DNA of 64,000 bases from Candidatus Allofournierella pullicola (GTDB lineage: Bacteria; Bacillota; Clostridia; Oscillospirales; Ruminococcaceae). Shown piece after piece: positions 46,449 through 55,624 of the stretch. A model generated the notes under the pieces. It saw only the letters and a list, made by a program, of their open reading frames with translations, was not told the origin of the DNA and searched no databases. Position 1 is the stretch's first letter. Each line of letters starts with the position of its first letter. A program made the position numbers and the translations under genes. The stretch covers positions 1 to 64,000 of the forward strand of contig DXFW01000034.1 in assembly GCA_019114225.1 (NCBI GenBank), in the 5' to 3' direction.

Positions 46449-47657
46449 TCAGGCGTTCTGGATGCAGGCGATGCCGGGCAACTCCTTGCCCTCCAGGTAC
46501 TCCAGGGAAGCGCCGCCGCCGGTGGAGATGTGGGTCATCTTGTCGGCGTAGCCCAGCTGCATGACGGCAGCCGCGGAGTCGCCGCCGCCGATGACGGTGG
46601 TGGCGTCGGCCTCGGCCATGGCCTTGGCAACAGCCAGGGTGCCGGCGGCCAGGGTCGGGTTCTCGAACACGCCCATGGGGCCGTTCCACACAACGGTCTT
46701 GCTGGCCTTGACAGCCTCAGCAAACAGCTCGCGGGTCTTGGGGCCGATGTCCAGGCCCATCATGTCGGCGGGGATGGAATCGGAGGGAACCACCTGCACG
46801 TCCACGGGCCCGTCGATGGGGTCAGGGAAAGCAGCGGTGATGACGGTGTCCACAGGCAGCAGCAGCTTGACGCCCTTGGCCTCGGCCTTGGCCATCATCT
46901 CCTTGCAGTACTCCACCTTCTCTTCGTCCACCAGGCTGGTGCCCACGCCGTAGCCCTTGGCAACCAGGAAGGTGTAGGCCATGCCGCCGCCGATGATCAG
47001 GGTGTCCACCTTCTCCAGGAGGTTGGCGATGACGTTCAGCTTGTCAGCGACCTTGGCGCCGCCCAGGATGGCGGTGAAGGGACGCACGGGATCGTTCACG
47101 GCGTTGCCCAGGTAGCGGATCTCTTTCTCCATCAGGTAGCCCACGGCGGTGTCCTTGACGTAGTCGGTCACACCGGCGGTGGAGCAGTGAGCGCGATGAG
47201 CGCTGCCGAAGGCGTCGTTCACGTAGCAGTCGGCAATGCTGGCCAGATCCTGGCTGAACTCAGGCAGGTTCTTGGTCTCCTCCTTGCGGAAGCGGGTGTT
47301 CTGCAGCAGCACCACATCGCCGTCGTTCATGGCAGCCACAGCGGCCTTGGCGTTCTCGCCCACCACGGTGTCGTCATTGGCGAACACAACGTTCTTGCCC
47401 AGCAGCTCGGAGAGGCGCACCGCCACGGGGGCCAGGCTGAACTTCTCCTCGGGGCCGTTCTTGGGCTTGCCCAGGTGGCTGCACAGGATGACCTTGCCGC
47501 CGTTCTCGATCAGCTTCTTGATCGTGGGCAGCGCCGCCACGATGCGGTTGTCGTTGGTGATCTTGCCGTCCTTCATCGGCACGTTGAAATCGCAGCGGAC
47601 AAGCACCCGCTTGCCACGCACGTCCATCTCTTCCACGGTCTTCTTACCCAAACCCAT
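46449..47657 (-). CDS. pgk: Phosphoglycerate kinase
   Basis: 402 residues. [16 protein letters not shown] near 22-37, SHLGKPK near 60, and C-terminal GGGDSAAAV and [17 protein letters not shown]-forming glycolytic step. First gene of pgk-tpiA-gpmI; gap and eno are not in this window. Confidence 0.98.
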   Translation of the reverse strand: MGLGKKTVEEMDVRGKRVLVRCDFNVPMKDGKITNDNRIVAALPTIKKLIENGGKVILCSHLGKPKNGPEEKFSLAPVAVRLSELLGKNVVFANDDTVVGENAKAAVAAMNDGDVVLLQNTRFRKEETKNLPEFSQDLASIADCYVNDAFGSAHRAHCSTAGVTDYVKDTAVGYLMEKEIRYLGNAVNDPVRPFTAILGGAKVADKLNVIANLLEKVDTLIIGGGMAYTFLVAKGYGVGTSLVDEEKVEYCKEMMAKAEAKGVKLLLPVDTVITAAFPDPIDGPVDVQVVPSDSIPADMMGLDIGPKTRELFAEAVKASKTVVWNGPMGVFENPTLAAGTLAVAKAMAEADATTVIGGGDSAAAVMQLGYADKMTHISTGGGASLEYLEGKELPGIACIQNA

Positions 47658-47713
47658 CGTCTGTTTCTCCTCTCGATTTTGAAGTTCTCATGGGCATTTG
47701 CATACCTGTCCTT

Positions 47714-47742
47714 ATTATAATCAATTGCCCGCCATTTCGCAA
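47714..47742 (-). promoter_or_regulatory. pgk operon promoter
   Basis: Minus strand TTGCGA (47737-47742), 17-nt spacer, perfect TATAAT (47714-47719). Confidence 0.8.
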
Positions 47743-47882
47743 GGCATTTACCGTTATGTTTTTAACGATACTCTGCCCCGGACGTGCCCGAAACTTGCAC
47801 AAAAAGCGCAAAAGGGGCCGGTGCCCTTGAGCAGGCCTCTGCCTTTGAGTTCGGTGTCGTTCACAGGTTCACTCCCATTTCG

Positions 47883-48794
47883 TCACTTTTGTTCGGCGGG
47901 GACCTCGGTGAGCAGTTCCTTCACGGAGGTCACAAGGCCCGCCAGATTCTGCATGTCGCTGGGGATGATGAGCTTGGTGGCTTTGCCGTCGGCCACCTTT
48001 TCCAGCGCCTCCAGCCCCTTCAGGGCCAGCACACGGTCGCTGGGGGCGGCCTCGTTCAGCAGCTTGAGGGAGTCGGCCAGGGCCTTCTGCACCTCCATGA
48101 TGGCCTGGGCCTCGCCCTGGGCCTCGCGGATGCGCTGCTCGCGCACCGCGTCCGCACGCAGGATGGCGCTCTCCTTTTCGCCCTCGGCCACCAGAATGGC
48201 GCTGCGCTTTTCGCCCTCCGCCCGCAGGATGGCCTCGCGGCGCTGACGCTCGGCTTTCATCTGCTTTTCCATGGCGTCCTGGATCTCGGCGGGCGGGATG
48301 ATGTTCTTCACCTCCACCCGGTTGACCTTGATGCCCCACTTGTCGGTGGCCTGGTCCAGGATGGCGGTGATCTTGGTGTTGATGACGTCGCGGCTGGTGA
48401 GGGTGTGGTCCAGCTCCATCTCACCGATGATGTTGCGCAGGGTGGTGGCGGTGAGGTTCTCGATGGCGGCCATGGGGCGCTCCACACCGTAGGTGAAGAG
48501 TTTTGCGTCGGTGACCTGGAAGAACACCACCGTGTCGATCTGCATGGTGACGTTGTCGCGGGTGATCACAGGCTGGGGCTTGAAGTCCACCACCTGCTCC
48601 TTCAGGCTGACTTTTTTGGCCACCCGCATGAGGAAGGGCACCCGGAAGTGCAGGCCGGCCTCCCAGGTGGCGTTGTAGACGCCCAGCCACTCCATCACGT
48701 AGGCAGTGGCCTGGGGCACAAGGCAGATACAGCTGATGAGCAGGATCACGACCAGGAGCACCAGCGGGATGATGATGAACAGCAAAAAGGGCAT
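47883..48794 (-). CDS. SPFH/stomatin-like membrane protein (QmcA type)
   Basis: 303 residues. One N-terminal membrane segment (residues 3-26), SPFH domain (about 30-190, with DNVTMQIDTVVFFQVTD), then a charged coiled coil with repeated EGEK units (215-255). Such proteins form membrane cages or microdomains and work with NfeD-type partners. The NfeD gene is 40 nt upstream. Confidence 0.92.
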   Translation of the reverse strand: MPFLLFIIIPLVLLVVILLISCICLVPQATAYVMEWLGVYNATWEAGLHFRVPFLMRVAKKVSLKEQVVDFKPQPVITRDNVTMQIDTVVFFQVTDAKLFTYGVERPMAAIENLTATTLRNIIGEMELDHTLTSRDVINTKITAILDQATDKWGIKVNRVEVKNIIPPAEIQDAMEKQMKAERQRREAILRAEGEKRSAILVAEGEKESAILRADAVREQRIREAQGEAQAIMEVQKALADSLKLLNEAAPSDRVLALKGLEALEKVADGKATKLIIPSDMQNLAGLVTSVKELLTEVPAEQK

Positions 48795-48834
48795 AAACGA
48801 TTCCTCCTTATTTTAAAATTTTGGGGGACAGGGT

Positions 48835-49308
48835 TCAGACTTTGGCGGCGGCCGGCTGGTTTGCCGGTTCCACCCGCAGGGTGGTGCTTTCCACCGCGGT
48901 GACGACACACTCGCCGCCCTCTTCCAGGGCTGTGTCGCAGACAGCGGTCCAGTCCACGCCGTCCAGCCGCACACGGCCGGGCACGCCGGGACGTACCGGC
49001 TGCACCACCACCGCGCGGCGGCCGATGTTGCGCTCGAGGCCCAGCACGGCGGCGGGTTTGCGGCTGCGCATGCGGGCCACCAGGGGTTTGGTGACGGCCA
49101 GGGCCGCGGCGCTGACCAGCGCAAAGACCAGCAGCTGGTAGAGCAAATTGTTGGTGAACAGGCTGGTGATGAGCCCGGCCAGCGCGCCCACGGCGAACCA
49201 GATACTCACCAGATTGACGGTGGCGGCTTCCACGATGACGAACAGCGCCAGGGCGATGAGCCACCCGGCGATGGCCGCGGCTTCGGGCACAAGGATGGGT
49301 GAGAACAT
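48835..49308 (-). CDS. NfeD-like membrane protein
   Basis: 157 residues. Four membrane segments (residues about 8-85) followed by a small OB-fold domain (GRRAVVVQPVRPGVPGRVRL). The short NfeD form without protease domain, the standard partner of SPFH proteins. AAAGGAG before ATG; own promoter 70 nt upstream. Confidence 0.9.
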   Translation of the reverse strand: MFSPILVPEAAAIAGWLIALALFVIVEAATVNLVSIWFAVGALAGLITSLFTNNLLYQLLVFALVSAAALAVTKPLVARMRSRKPAAVLGLERNIGRRAVVVQPVRPGVPGRVRLDGVDWTAVCDTALEEGGECVVTAVESTTLRVEPANQPAAAKV

Positions 49309-49373
49309 AAAGACTCCTTTCCGGCGGCCATGGCCGCCTTTCCCGCAAGGACGCGGGCACCGGTGTTGTCTTT

Positions 49374-49402
49374 ATTTTATCAAAAAGAGATACGATTGAC
49401 AA
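49374..49402 (-). promoter_or_regulatory. NfeD-SPFH promoter
   Basis: Minus strand TTGTCA (49397-49402), 17-nt spacer, TAAAAT (49374-49379). A GGCGGCCATGGCCGCC palindrome (49323-49338) lies in the leader. Confidence 0.75.
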
Positions 49403-49541
49403 AGGCGGAAATATCACAAAAAAGGCGGATTTCACCCGTTTTTGCCCGCGGCGCGTGAAGGGGGCTTCCGGGGTCCGCCGGGCGGGGGCGGGGCAGCCCG
49501 GGGCATGGCGGGCGAAAAAACGGGGCGGGAAGGGCGGTGTT

Positions 49542-49675
49542 GCGGCCTGTTTCTCCCGGTTTGCCACGCGATGCCAGCCGAGCAGGCCGCGGTGCTGCCG
49601 CCGCGTAGTGCGCCTGGAGACGAACACTTTGGCCGCAAGGGCAAAGTGTCCGGGTCCGAGCGTGCGGCGGCGGTC
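49542..49675 (-). repeat. Dispersed structured intergenic repeat, copy B
   Basis: 134 nt on minus, same element as 35062-35198. Hairpin 1 here is ACACTTTG/CAAAGTGT (49624-49631 with 49642-49649) plus two inner pairs, hairpin 2 CGCGG/CCGCG (49588-49592 with 49601-49605). An outer GGCCTG/CAGGCC pair closes the 3' part. The remaining 465-nt gap (49309-49773) holds the NfeD promoter and the ATPase terminator; no gene seen. Confidence 0.8.
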
Positions 49676-49730
49676 AGCCCGCGGCCCGTCCCAGCCCCCG
49701 CTCGCCTCACTTTTGGCGTTCGCCCCACGC

Positions 49731-49761
49731 AAAAGCGGGCGGCCCCCGAAGGGCCGCCCGC
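49731..49761 (-). terminator. Metal ATPase terminator
   Basis: 11-bp GCGGGCGGCCC (49735-49745) with 49751-49761, TTTT on minus at 49731-49734. Confidence 0.85.
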
Positions 49762-49773
49762 CGTGCGCTTTGT

Positions 49774-51621
49774 TCAGTTTTTTGCCGCGCTCAGTGTGCG
49801 CATGGAATTGAGCACCGCCAGCACCATCACGCCCACATCGGCGAAGATGGCCGCCTGCATGCCCACCAGTCCAAAGGCGCCCAGGGCAAGGCACCCGAAT
49901 TTGACAGCCAGCGCGAACACGATGTTCTGGCGCACCACCGCAAGGCACCGCCGGGCCACCTTCATGGCCAGGCTCAGCTTTGCCGGGTCGTCGTCCATCA
50001 GGACGATGTCCGCCGCTTCGATGGCGGCGTCCGAACCCATGGCGCCCATAGCGATGCCCACGTCCGCACGGCTGAGCACCGGCGCGTCGTTGATCCCGTC
50101 GCCCACAAAGGCCAGGGTGGTGCGGCGCTGCTTTTGGGCCAGCAGCTCTTCCACGCAGGCCACCTTGTCGCCGGGCAGCAGCTGGGCGCGCACCTCGTCA
50201 ATGCCAAGGCTTGCCGCCGTCTGGCGGGCGGCAGTCTCGCCGTCGCCGGTGAGCATTACCGTGCGCACACCGCCGGCGCGCAGGGCCTTGACCGCCGCTT
50301 TGGCGGTGGGCTTTTCCTGATCGCTGATGAGCACGCCGCCCAAAAACGCGCCGTTCTGGGCCACATACACCGCGCTGCCCGCGCCCTCCACGGGCTGGAA
50401 CGCCACCCCCAGCTGCTCCATCAGCCGGGCGCTGCCCACCGCCGTGGGCACGCCGTCCACCAGGGCGGTGACGCCGTGGCCGGCGGTCTCGGTGACCTCC
50501 TTCACCCGGTCGGGGGCAGGCTCCACGCCCGCCGCCCGCCGCAGGCTGAGGGCGATGGGATGGCTGGAAAACTGCTCGGCCAGGGCCGCGGCCTCCAGCA
50601 CACGGCCCTCCTCCACGCCGGAGGCGGGCAGCACCCGGGCCACCTCAAAGACGCCCCGGGTGAGGGTGCCGGTCTTGTCGAACACAACGGTGCGGGTGCT
50701 GGCCAGAGCCTCCAGGTAGTTGCCGCCCTTGACCAGAATGCCCGCCCGGCTGGCCCCGCCGATGCCTCCGAAGAAGGCCAGCGGCACGCTGATGACCAGC
50801 GCGCAGGGGCAGCTGATGACCAGGAAGGTGAGCGCGCGGCGCAGCCACTCGGCCCAGCCGCCCAGAACCAGGGGCGGCAGCACCGCCAGCGCCAGCGCGC
50901 CGAGGCACACCGCCGGGGTGTACCACCTTGCGAAGCGGGTGATGAAGTTTTCCGCCTTGGCCTTTTTCATGCTGGAGTTTTCCACCAGGTCCAGAATGCG
51001 GCTGACGGTGGACTGGCCGAAGGGCTTTGTCACCTCCACCCGCAACAGGCCGGTGGTGTTGACGCAGCCGCTGATGACCTCGTCGCCTTCGGCCACGTCC
51101 CGGGGCATGCTCTCGCCGGTGAGGGCGCTGGTGTTCAGGGCCGAAGCGCCCTCCACCACCCGCCCGTCCAGCGGGATCTTTTCGCCCGGGCGCACCACGA
51201 TGATCTGGCCCGGCTCCACTTCTTCCGGGCTCACGGAGACCACCGCGCCGTCCTGTTCCAGGTTGGCGCTGTCCGGCCGGATGTCCATCAGGGCGGCAAT
51301 GCTGCGGCGGCTTTTGCCCACGGCGTAGCTCTGGAACAATTCGCCCAGCTGGTAGAACACCATGACCTCCACGCTCTCGCCGTATTCCCCCAGCGCCAGC
51401 GCGCCCACGGTGGCCACCGCCATCAAAAAGTTCTCGTCGAACACTTCGCCGTGCACCACGCCCAGCACCGCCCGGCGCAGCACGTCATAGCCGATGATGA
51501 GATAGGGCACCAGATACAGCGCCAGCCGCACCGCCCCTTCGGCGGGCACGAAGTGCAGCGCCGCCAGCAGCGCCGCCGACACAAGAATGCGCGCCAGCAT
51601 TCGTTTTTGTTTTCGGTTCAT
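49774..51621 (-). CDS. P1B-type heavy-metal ATPase (Zn/Cd/Pb exporter type)
   Basis: 615 residues. CPCALV metal site in the sixth membrane segment near 275, DKTGTLT phosphorylation site near 315, SSHPIAL near 367, GDGINDAP near 515. The N-terminal metal-binding domain is missing from the chain and encoded separately 30 nt upstream. Exports divalent metal; the ArsR/SmtB-type regulator points to zinc or cadmium rather than copper. Confidence 0.94.
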   Translation of the reverse strand: MNRKQKRMLARILVSAALLAALHFVPAEGAVRLALYLVPYLIIGYDVLRRAVLGVVHGEVFDENFLMAVATVGALALGEYGESVEVMVFYQLGELFQSYAVGKSRRSIAALMDIRPDSANLEQDGAVVSVSPEEVEPGQIIVVRPGEKIPLDGRVVEGASALNTSALTGESMPRDVAEGDEVISGCVNTTGLLRVEVTKPFGQSTVSRILDLVENSSMKKAKAENFITRFARWYTPAVCLGALALAVLPPLVLGGWAEWLRRALTFLVISCPCALVISVPLAFFGGIGGASRAGILVKGGNYLEALASTRTVVFDKTGTLTRGVFEVARVLPASGVEEGRVLEAAALAEQFSSHPIALSLRRAAGVEPAPDRVKEVTETAGHGVTALVDGVPTAVGSARLMEQLGVAFQPVEGAGSAVYVAQNGAFLGGVLISDQEKPTAKAAVKALRAGGVRTVMLTGDGETAARQTAASLGIDEVRAQLLPGDKVACVEELLAQKQRRTTLAFVGDGINDAPVLSRADVGIAMGAMGSDAAIEAADIVLMDDDPAKLSLAMKVARRCLAVVRQNIVFALAVKFGCLALGAFGLVGMQAAIFADVGVMVLAVLNSMRTLSAAKN

Positions 51622-51651
51622 CTCAGAACGCTCCCTCCCCCGCGGCCGGTA

Positions 51652-51867
51652 TCACAGATAAATTTCGCAGTCCGGCTCGATCTTGCGGCAGGCCTTGACC
51701 ACCTGCTTCATCAGCGCGTCAAAGCCCTCGTCCGGGGCCTCCACCACCATCTTCTGGGTCACAAAGCTGACGGCGGCGCTCTCGACGCCCGGCAGCTTCT
51801 GCACCGCCTGCTCCATCTTGGCCGCGCAGTTGGCGCAGTCCACCTCGATACGGAATGTCTTTTTCAT
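51652..51867 (-). CDS. Heavy-metal-associated (HMA) domain protein
   Basis: 71 residues. Ferredoxin-like HMA fold with DCANCAAK metal site at residues 10-17. It looks like the detached N-terminal metal-binding domain or chaperone of the ATPase that follows. GGAGGAAC before ATG. Confidence 0.92.
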   Translation of the reverse strand: MKKTFRIEVDCANCAAKMEQAVQKLPGVESAAVSFVTQKMVVEAPDEGFDALMKQVVKACRKIEPDCEIYL

Positions 51868-51882
51868 GGCTCGTTCCTCCTT

Positions 51883-52248
51883 TTATTCAGCGATATGCTC
51901 CAGCCCCAGGGCGATGATGTCCCGTACGTGGTCGTCGTCCAGCCCGTAGAACACCGTTTTGCCCTCGCGCCGGAATCGCACCAGCTTGTTGGCTTTGAGA
52001 ATGCGCAGCTGGTGGCTCACCGCCGATGGGGTCATGGCAAGGCACTGGGCGATGTCGTTGACGCACAGCTCGCTTTCAAACAGCGCGTAAAGAATTTTGA
52101 CCCGGGTGGTGTCGCCAAAGACCTTGTACAGCTCCGCCAGGTCGTAGAGCACTTCGTCCGGCGGCAGCGCGCCGCGCACCTTTTCGCACCGCTCGCCGCC
52201 CTCGCCTTCGCCGCAGCCGCCCTTTGCCCGGGAAATGGCTTCGTCCAT
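51883..52248 (-). CDS. ArsR/SmtB-family metal-sensing repressor
   Basis: 121 residues from the ATG at 52246-52248 (AAAGGAG 8 nt upstream; an ATG at 52275 would sit in the operator). Winged helix with SAVSHQLRILKANKLV. The alpha-5 zinc site matches SmtB (Asp-x-His ... His-x2-Glu: DDDH and EHIAE); N-terminal Cys pair GGCGEGEGGERC and ELCVND could form the alpha-3N site. Metal binding should release it from the 52274 operator. Confidence 0.92.
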   Translation of the reverse strand: MDEAISRAKGGCGEGEGGERCEKVRGALPPDEVLYDLAELYKVFGDTTRVKILYALFESELCVNDIAQCLAMTPSAVSHQLRILKANKLVRFRREGKTVFYGLDDDHVRDIIALGLEHIAE

Positions 52249-52273
52249 GGGGGTCGCTCCTTTCATTCTCAAC

Positions 52274-52293
52274 ATTTGAACATCTGTTCAAAT
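52274..52293 (-). promoter_or_regulatory. ArsR/SmtB operator
   Basis: Perfect 9-2-9 inverted repeat ATTTGAACA-TC-TGTTCAAAT, the TGAACA-N2-TGTTCA core typical of SmtB/CzrA/CadC repressors. It begins 2 nt after the -10 box and covers the transcription start. Confidence 0.9.
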
Positions 52294-52295
52294 GA

Positions 52296-52324
52296 ATTAT
52301 ATTCTTATCTTTCGCCTTTGTCAA
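52296..52324 (-). promoter_or_regulatory. Metal-efflux operon promoter
   Basis: Perfect consensus on minus: TTGACA (52319-52324), 17-nt spacer, TATAAT (52296-52301). Confidence 0.92.
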
Positions 52325-52346
52325 CGGGGGAATGGGGGATTTTTTC

Positions 52347-52382
52347 AAAAAAAAGACCGCCGGGGAAATTCCCGGCGGTCTT
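52347..52382 (-). terminator. Terminator of the SUFU/TPR gene
   Basis: 12-bp AAGACCGCCGGG (52353-52364) with 52371-52382, T8 on minus. It separates this unit from the metal operon promoter. Confidence 0.92.
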
Positions 52383-52438
52383 GGCCGTATCGCAAGGGGC
52401 GCGCCCGGGGCTGCTTCGCAGGAGCGGCCCCGGTTCGC

Positions 52439-55171
52439 TTATTGTTTTTTTGCAAGGGGCGTGCCCTTGGCCCCCGGCCGGAAGGGTGCAAAGCCCGCCC
52501 CGGCGCACTCCGGCGGGGTGAGCAGACGGGCGGCGGCGTTCAGCGCTTTTTCCAGATCCAGGGCCAGCACGTCGATGTAGCAGCGTTTTTCGCCCACCGC
52601 GCCGCCCAGCACGGCAAGGCTGCCCGCGCCCTGGCGGGCCAGGGCCTCTTCCAGCGCGGCCCGCCGGGCCACCGGGTCGCCGCCGGGGGCGGGGGTGTAG
52701 TAGAAATAGCCGGGCACGGCCCCGTCCGCCGCAGCGGCGGACGAGAGGGAAACATCCCCCGCCGCGAAGGCCCGCCGGGGCGCTTCGAAGCAGGTGGTGC
52801 CTGCGATGATGTCCCGCCGCAGGCCCTTTTTGCCTGTGGGTTCGCTCTGCCAGCCGGTCCAGAGGGGCGGCGTTTCGTCAAACGCAAACTCCCACCAGCG
52901 GCTCAGATGGACGGGGGCCAGGGCCTTCCAGGCCGGGGCCAGCCAGCGCCGGTGAGGAGCGTGCTCCCACAAGAGGGTCAGCCGCAGTTTTTCCCCCGCC
53001 TGTTCCAGTTTGAACTCCGGTGAGGGGAAGCAAAGGCCCAGCAATTCTTCCAGCGCGGGGCGCACCGCCGCGCAGCCTTCGGCAAAGGCCCGCTCCACCA
53101 GCGCGTCCTCCTGTTCGGCAAAGGCCGCCCAGAAGCGGGCCGCCCGGTCGGGGAAGGGCTCCAGACACACCGGCAGATCCAGCGCCGCACGGCACCAGCG
53201 CAGATAGGTCTCGGCGTCGCCGTCGCCGGGGGCCATCCGGTCGCTGGCCTCAAAACAGGCCAGCGCCTCGTCCAGCCTGCCCTGATAATAAAGGGAAAAG
53301 CCCATGCGGAACTGCCACAGCGGGTCACAGGAACCGACAGCCTCCACTTTTTTCAGCACGGCGGCGGCCTCTTCGTAACGGCCCAGGTTGTTCAGCGAGC
53401 GGGCCAGCAGGCCCGCCAGCCGGGGGCTGTTCCCCGCCTGTTCCCTCAAAAGCGCGGCGATCCCCTCGTCGTCCGCCCGGCGGTCCAGCTCTTCCAGCCG
53501 TTCCATCAGGGCAGGGTCGGGGGGCGGCTCCAATTCGCCCACCGTGCAGGGCCGGTCCACCCGCACCCAAGGCTCGTTCAGCAGGCCCTTGTCCTCCATG
53601 GCGTCCAGCAGGCCGTCCGCGTCCTCGCCCAGCTTCAGGTCCATCTCGGGGGCGTAGAGGGGCAGCAGCTGGTAGAAATTCATCGTTTCTCCCCCCGGCA
53701 GCGGGCAGATGGCCGCCGGCTCGGGGGCGTCCAGCGGGTCCACCAGCATGGAGCCGCAGAGCAGCGTATTGTACGCAAAGGGCCGCCCGTTGGGCACGGT
53801 GTGGCCCCAGCCCAGCCAGGTGCCCTGCTCGGCGGGCATGCGGGCCAGCAGGCGCAGCCAGCGCACCGGCCAGCGCCAGACCTCCCGCTCATCCTCCACC
53901 TTCCAGTCCGCGGGCAGCAACATCATCAGCTCCGCCCGCTCCAGTTTCTGGCCCTGGAGGTCCGGGGGCAGTTCCATGGGCCGCGCGCCCATGCCCCAGG
54001 TGAGCAGGGTGTAGTATTCCCGCCCCGGCTCCGGGTCGATGACCAGCACCGTAATGCCGTCCGCGCCGGGCAGCGCCCGGCTCACCGGACCGAACCAGGT
54101 GAAGATGTGTTTTTGCAGCGCTGCGGCCTGGGCGGGGGTGTAGCCCGGCGAGGGGGGCGGCGGGGGAGCCAGGGGCGCGGGAGGCGCGTCGAACCAGCTG
54201 GCGGGCCAGCGCTCCTCATAAAGCTGCGTGGGCGCTGAGAGATCGTGCTCGATCATCACATAGACATAGAGGGGCTCCTCGGGGCAACGCCCGGCGTGGA
54301 AACCCAGCTGGGCCCGGCCCTGCCGGTCCACCAGCACCTCCGCCGGGGCAAGGCGCACCCCGGGCCGGCGCTTTTGGGCCAGGGGGCGGCTTTCGGCCTC
54401 CAGCCGGGGCAGCGCTTCCACCAGCGCCGCCAGCCAGGCCGGGTCCAGTTTGGAGGCCGCGGCCTCGCTCATGCGCAGGCGCATGTCCAGAAAGCCCTCG
54501 CCGAAGGGCACCCGGCAAAAGCACCATGGCGCCTCAAAGGCCCAGTCCCGGGCGGCAAGGGCCGCCGACATCCGGCCGAGGCCCGCGCCGTCCGCCGCGA
54601 AACCGGGGGCCAGGGCGCGCACCTGCTGTTCTTTTCCGGCGGGCGCGGCGCACACCGCCAGCTCCTCCAGCGGGGCTTTGGCCGCCACCGCCGCCCGCAG
54701 CCGGGCCAGGCGGGCGCTTTCGCCGCCGCGGGCAAAGGCTTCGTCCAGAGCGGCCAGTGCACCGGGAACATCGCCGCCGTCGGCCCGCAGGGCTGCGGCA
54801 AGGGCCAAAAGGTCCTCATCCCCCGCACATTGGCGCAGCCCCTCTTCCGCCCAGCGGCGGGCGGTCCGCGCCTCCCCGGTGCACAGGCAGGCCCAGGCCA
54901 TGGCCCCGTACCAAAGGTGCGTGCGGGCGGCTGCGGCGGTCTTTTCCAGCCAGCGGCGGGTGTGCCAGAAGCACTCATACTCATCGATGGCCGCGTCCAG
55001 CCGGGCCACCAGCGCCGCCAGTTCCCCGTCGGCAAAGATGTCTTCTTCCGTCCAGCGACCCTCGTCCAGGCCGTCCTCCAGATGGTGCTGGATCTCGTCC
55101 AGCATGATGTAATACCGGCCCTCGGCCTCTAAGGGAGCCAGCCGGGCCAGAAAGGACCGGGACAGGATCAT
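52439..55171 (-). CDS. Large SUFU-domain and TPR-repeat protein
   Basis: 910 residues, soluble. TPR-like helices near 80-150; a beta-rich region (200-330); a suppressor-of-fused (SUFU) like domain near 360-540 (YYTLLTWGMGARPMELP, ELMMLLPADW, FYQLLPLY); a second TPR set near 575-665 (NNLGRYEEAAAVL, YYQGRLDEALACF); and a C-terminal domain of unknown type. SUFU domains occur in bacterial immunity and stress proteins. Its start overlaps the upstream gene's stop by 4 nt. GC-rich, Ala-rich coding as its neighbours. Confidence 0.8.
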   Translation of the reverse strand: MILSRSFLARLAPLEAEGRYYIMLDEIQHHLEDGLDEGRWTEEDIFADGELAALVARLDAAIDEYECFWHTRRWLEKTAAAARTHLWYGAMAWACLCTGEARTARRWAEEGLRQCAGDEDLLALAAALRADGGDVPGALAALDEAFARGGESARLARLRAAVAAKAPLEELAVCAAPAGKEQQVRALAPGFAADGAGLGRMSAALAARDWAFEAPWCFCRVPFGEGFLDMRLRMSEAAASKLDPAWLAALVEALPRLEAESRPLAQKRRPGVRLAPAEVLVDRQGRAQLGFHAGRCPEEPLYVYVMIEHDLSAPTQLYEERWPASWFDAPPAPLAPPPPPSPGYTPAQAAALQKHIFTWFGPVSRALPGADGITVLVIDPEPGREYYTLLTWGMGARPMELPPDLQGQKLERAELMMLLPADWKVEDEREVWRWPVRWLRLLARMPAEQGTWLGWGHTVPNGRPFAYNTLLCGSMLVDPLDAPEPAAICPLPGGETMNFYQLLPLYAPEMDLKLGEDADGLLDAMEDKGLLNEPWVRVDRPCTVGELEPPPDPALMERLEELDRRADDEGIAALLREQAGNSPRLAGLLARSLNNLGRYEEAAAVLKKVEAVGSCDPLWQFRMGFSLYYQGRLDEALACFEASDRMAPGDGDAETYLRWCRAALDLPVCLEPFPDRAARFWAAFAEQEDALVERAFAEGCAAVRPALEELLGLCFPSPEFKLEQAGEKLRLTLLWEHAPHRRWLAPAWKALAPVHLSRWWEFAFDETPPLWTGWQSEPTGKKGLRRDIIAGTTCFEAPRRAFAAGDVSLSSAAAADGAVPGYFYYTPAPGGDPVARRAALEEALARQGAGSLAVLGGAVGEKRCYIDVLALDLEKALNAAARLLTPPECAGAGFAPFRPGAKGTPLAKKQ

Positions 55172-55608
55172 TGCTCCCGCTCCTCCAGGATCTTTTCACG
55201 CACAAAGCGGCTCAGCGCCGCCAGCACCCGCCGCTCGCGGGTGAAGTCCCACAGCAGCAGGGCCAGGGCGATCACGCCGGGCAGAATGCTCGCGCCGGTG
55301 TTCGGGGCCAGAATGCGCGCCGCCGTCATGCCCGCCAGCGCCAGCGCCGCCGCGGCCCAGATGATCCAGCGCAGCAGCCAGGATTCGTGGAAGGTCAGAT
55401 GGAGATGGCCGTCCTCGCACTCAATGTCGAACCAGGGGGCGTAAAGGCCCTTTTTCAGTTCCAGAACGGTGGGGCGCTCCTTTTTATAATAGGGTTCGCT
55501 CTCCACGGTGACCTTCCAGCCGCCGGGCAGGGTCTCCTCCCGGTGGGCCAGCAGTGCCTCGTGAAGCTCAAATTTGTTCTTTTTGGTCTTGAAGCCCAGT
55601 CTCTGCAT
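55168..55608 (-). CDS. Small two-pass membrane protein, unknown function
   Basis: 146 residues. Soluble N-terminal half (KKNKFELHEALLA, EDGHLHLTFHES), two membrane segments near 82-118, and a basic C-terminal tail (RFVREKILEEREQ). It overlaps the SUFU/TPR gene by 4 nt (ATGA), so both are translated together and may form a membrane-bound complex; that is inference. No family recognised. Confidence 0.7.
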   Translation of the reverse strand: MQRLGFKTKKNKFELHEALLAHREETLPGGWKVTVESEPYYKKERPTVLELKKGLYAPWFDIECEDGHLHLTFHESWLLRWIIWAAAALALAGMTAARILAPNTGASILPGVIALALLLWDFTRERRVLAALSRFVREKILEEREQ

Positions 55609-55624
55609 GGTGTGTCCTCCTTCT

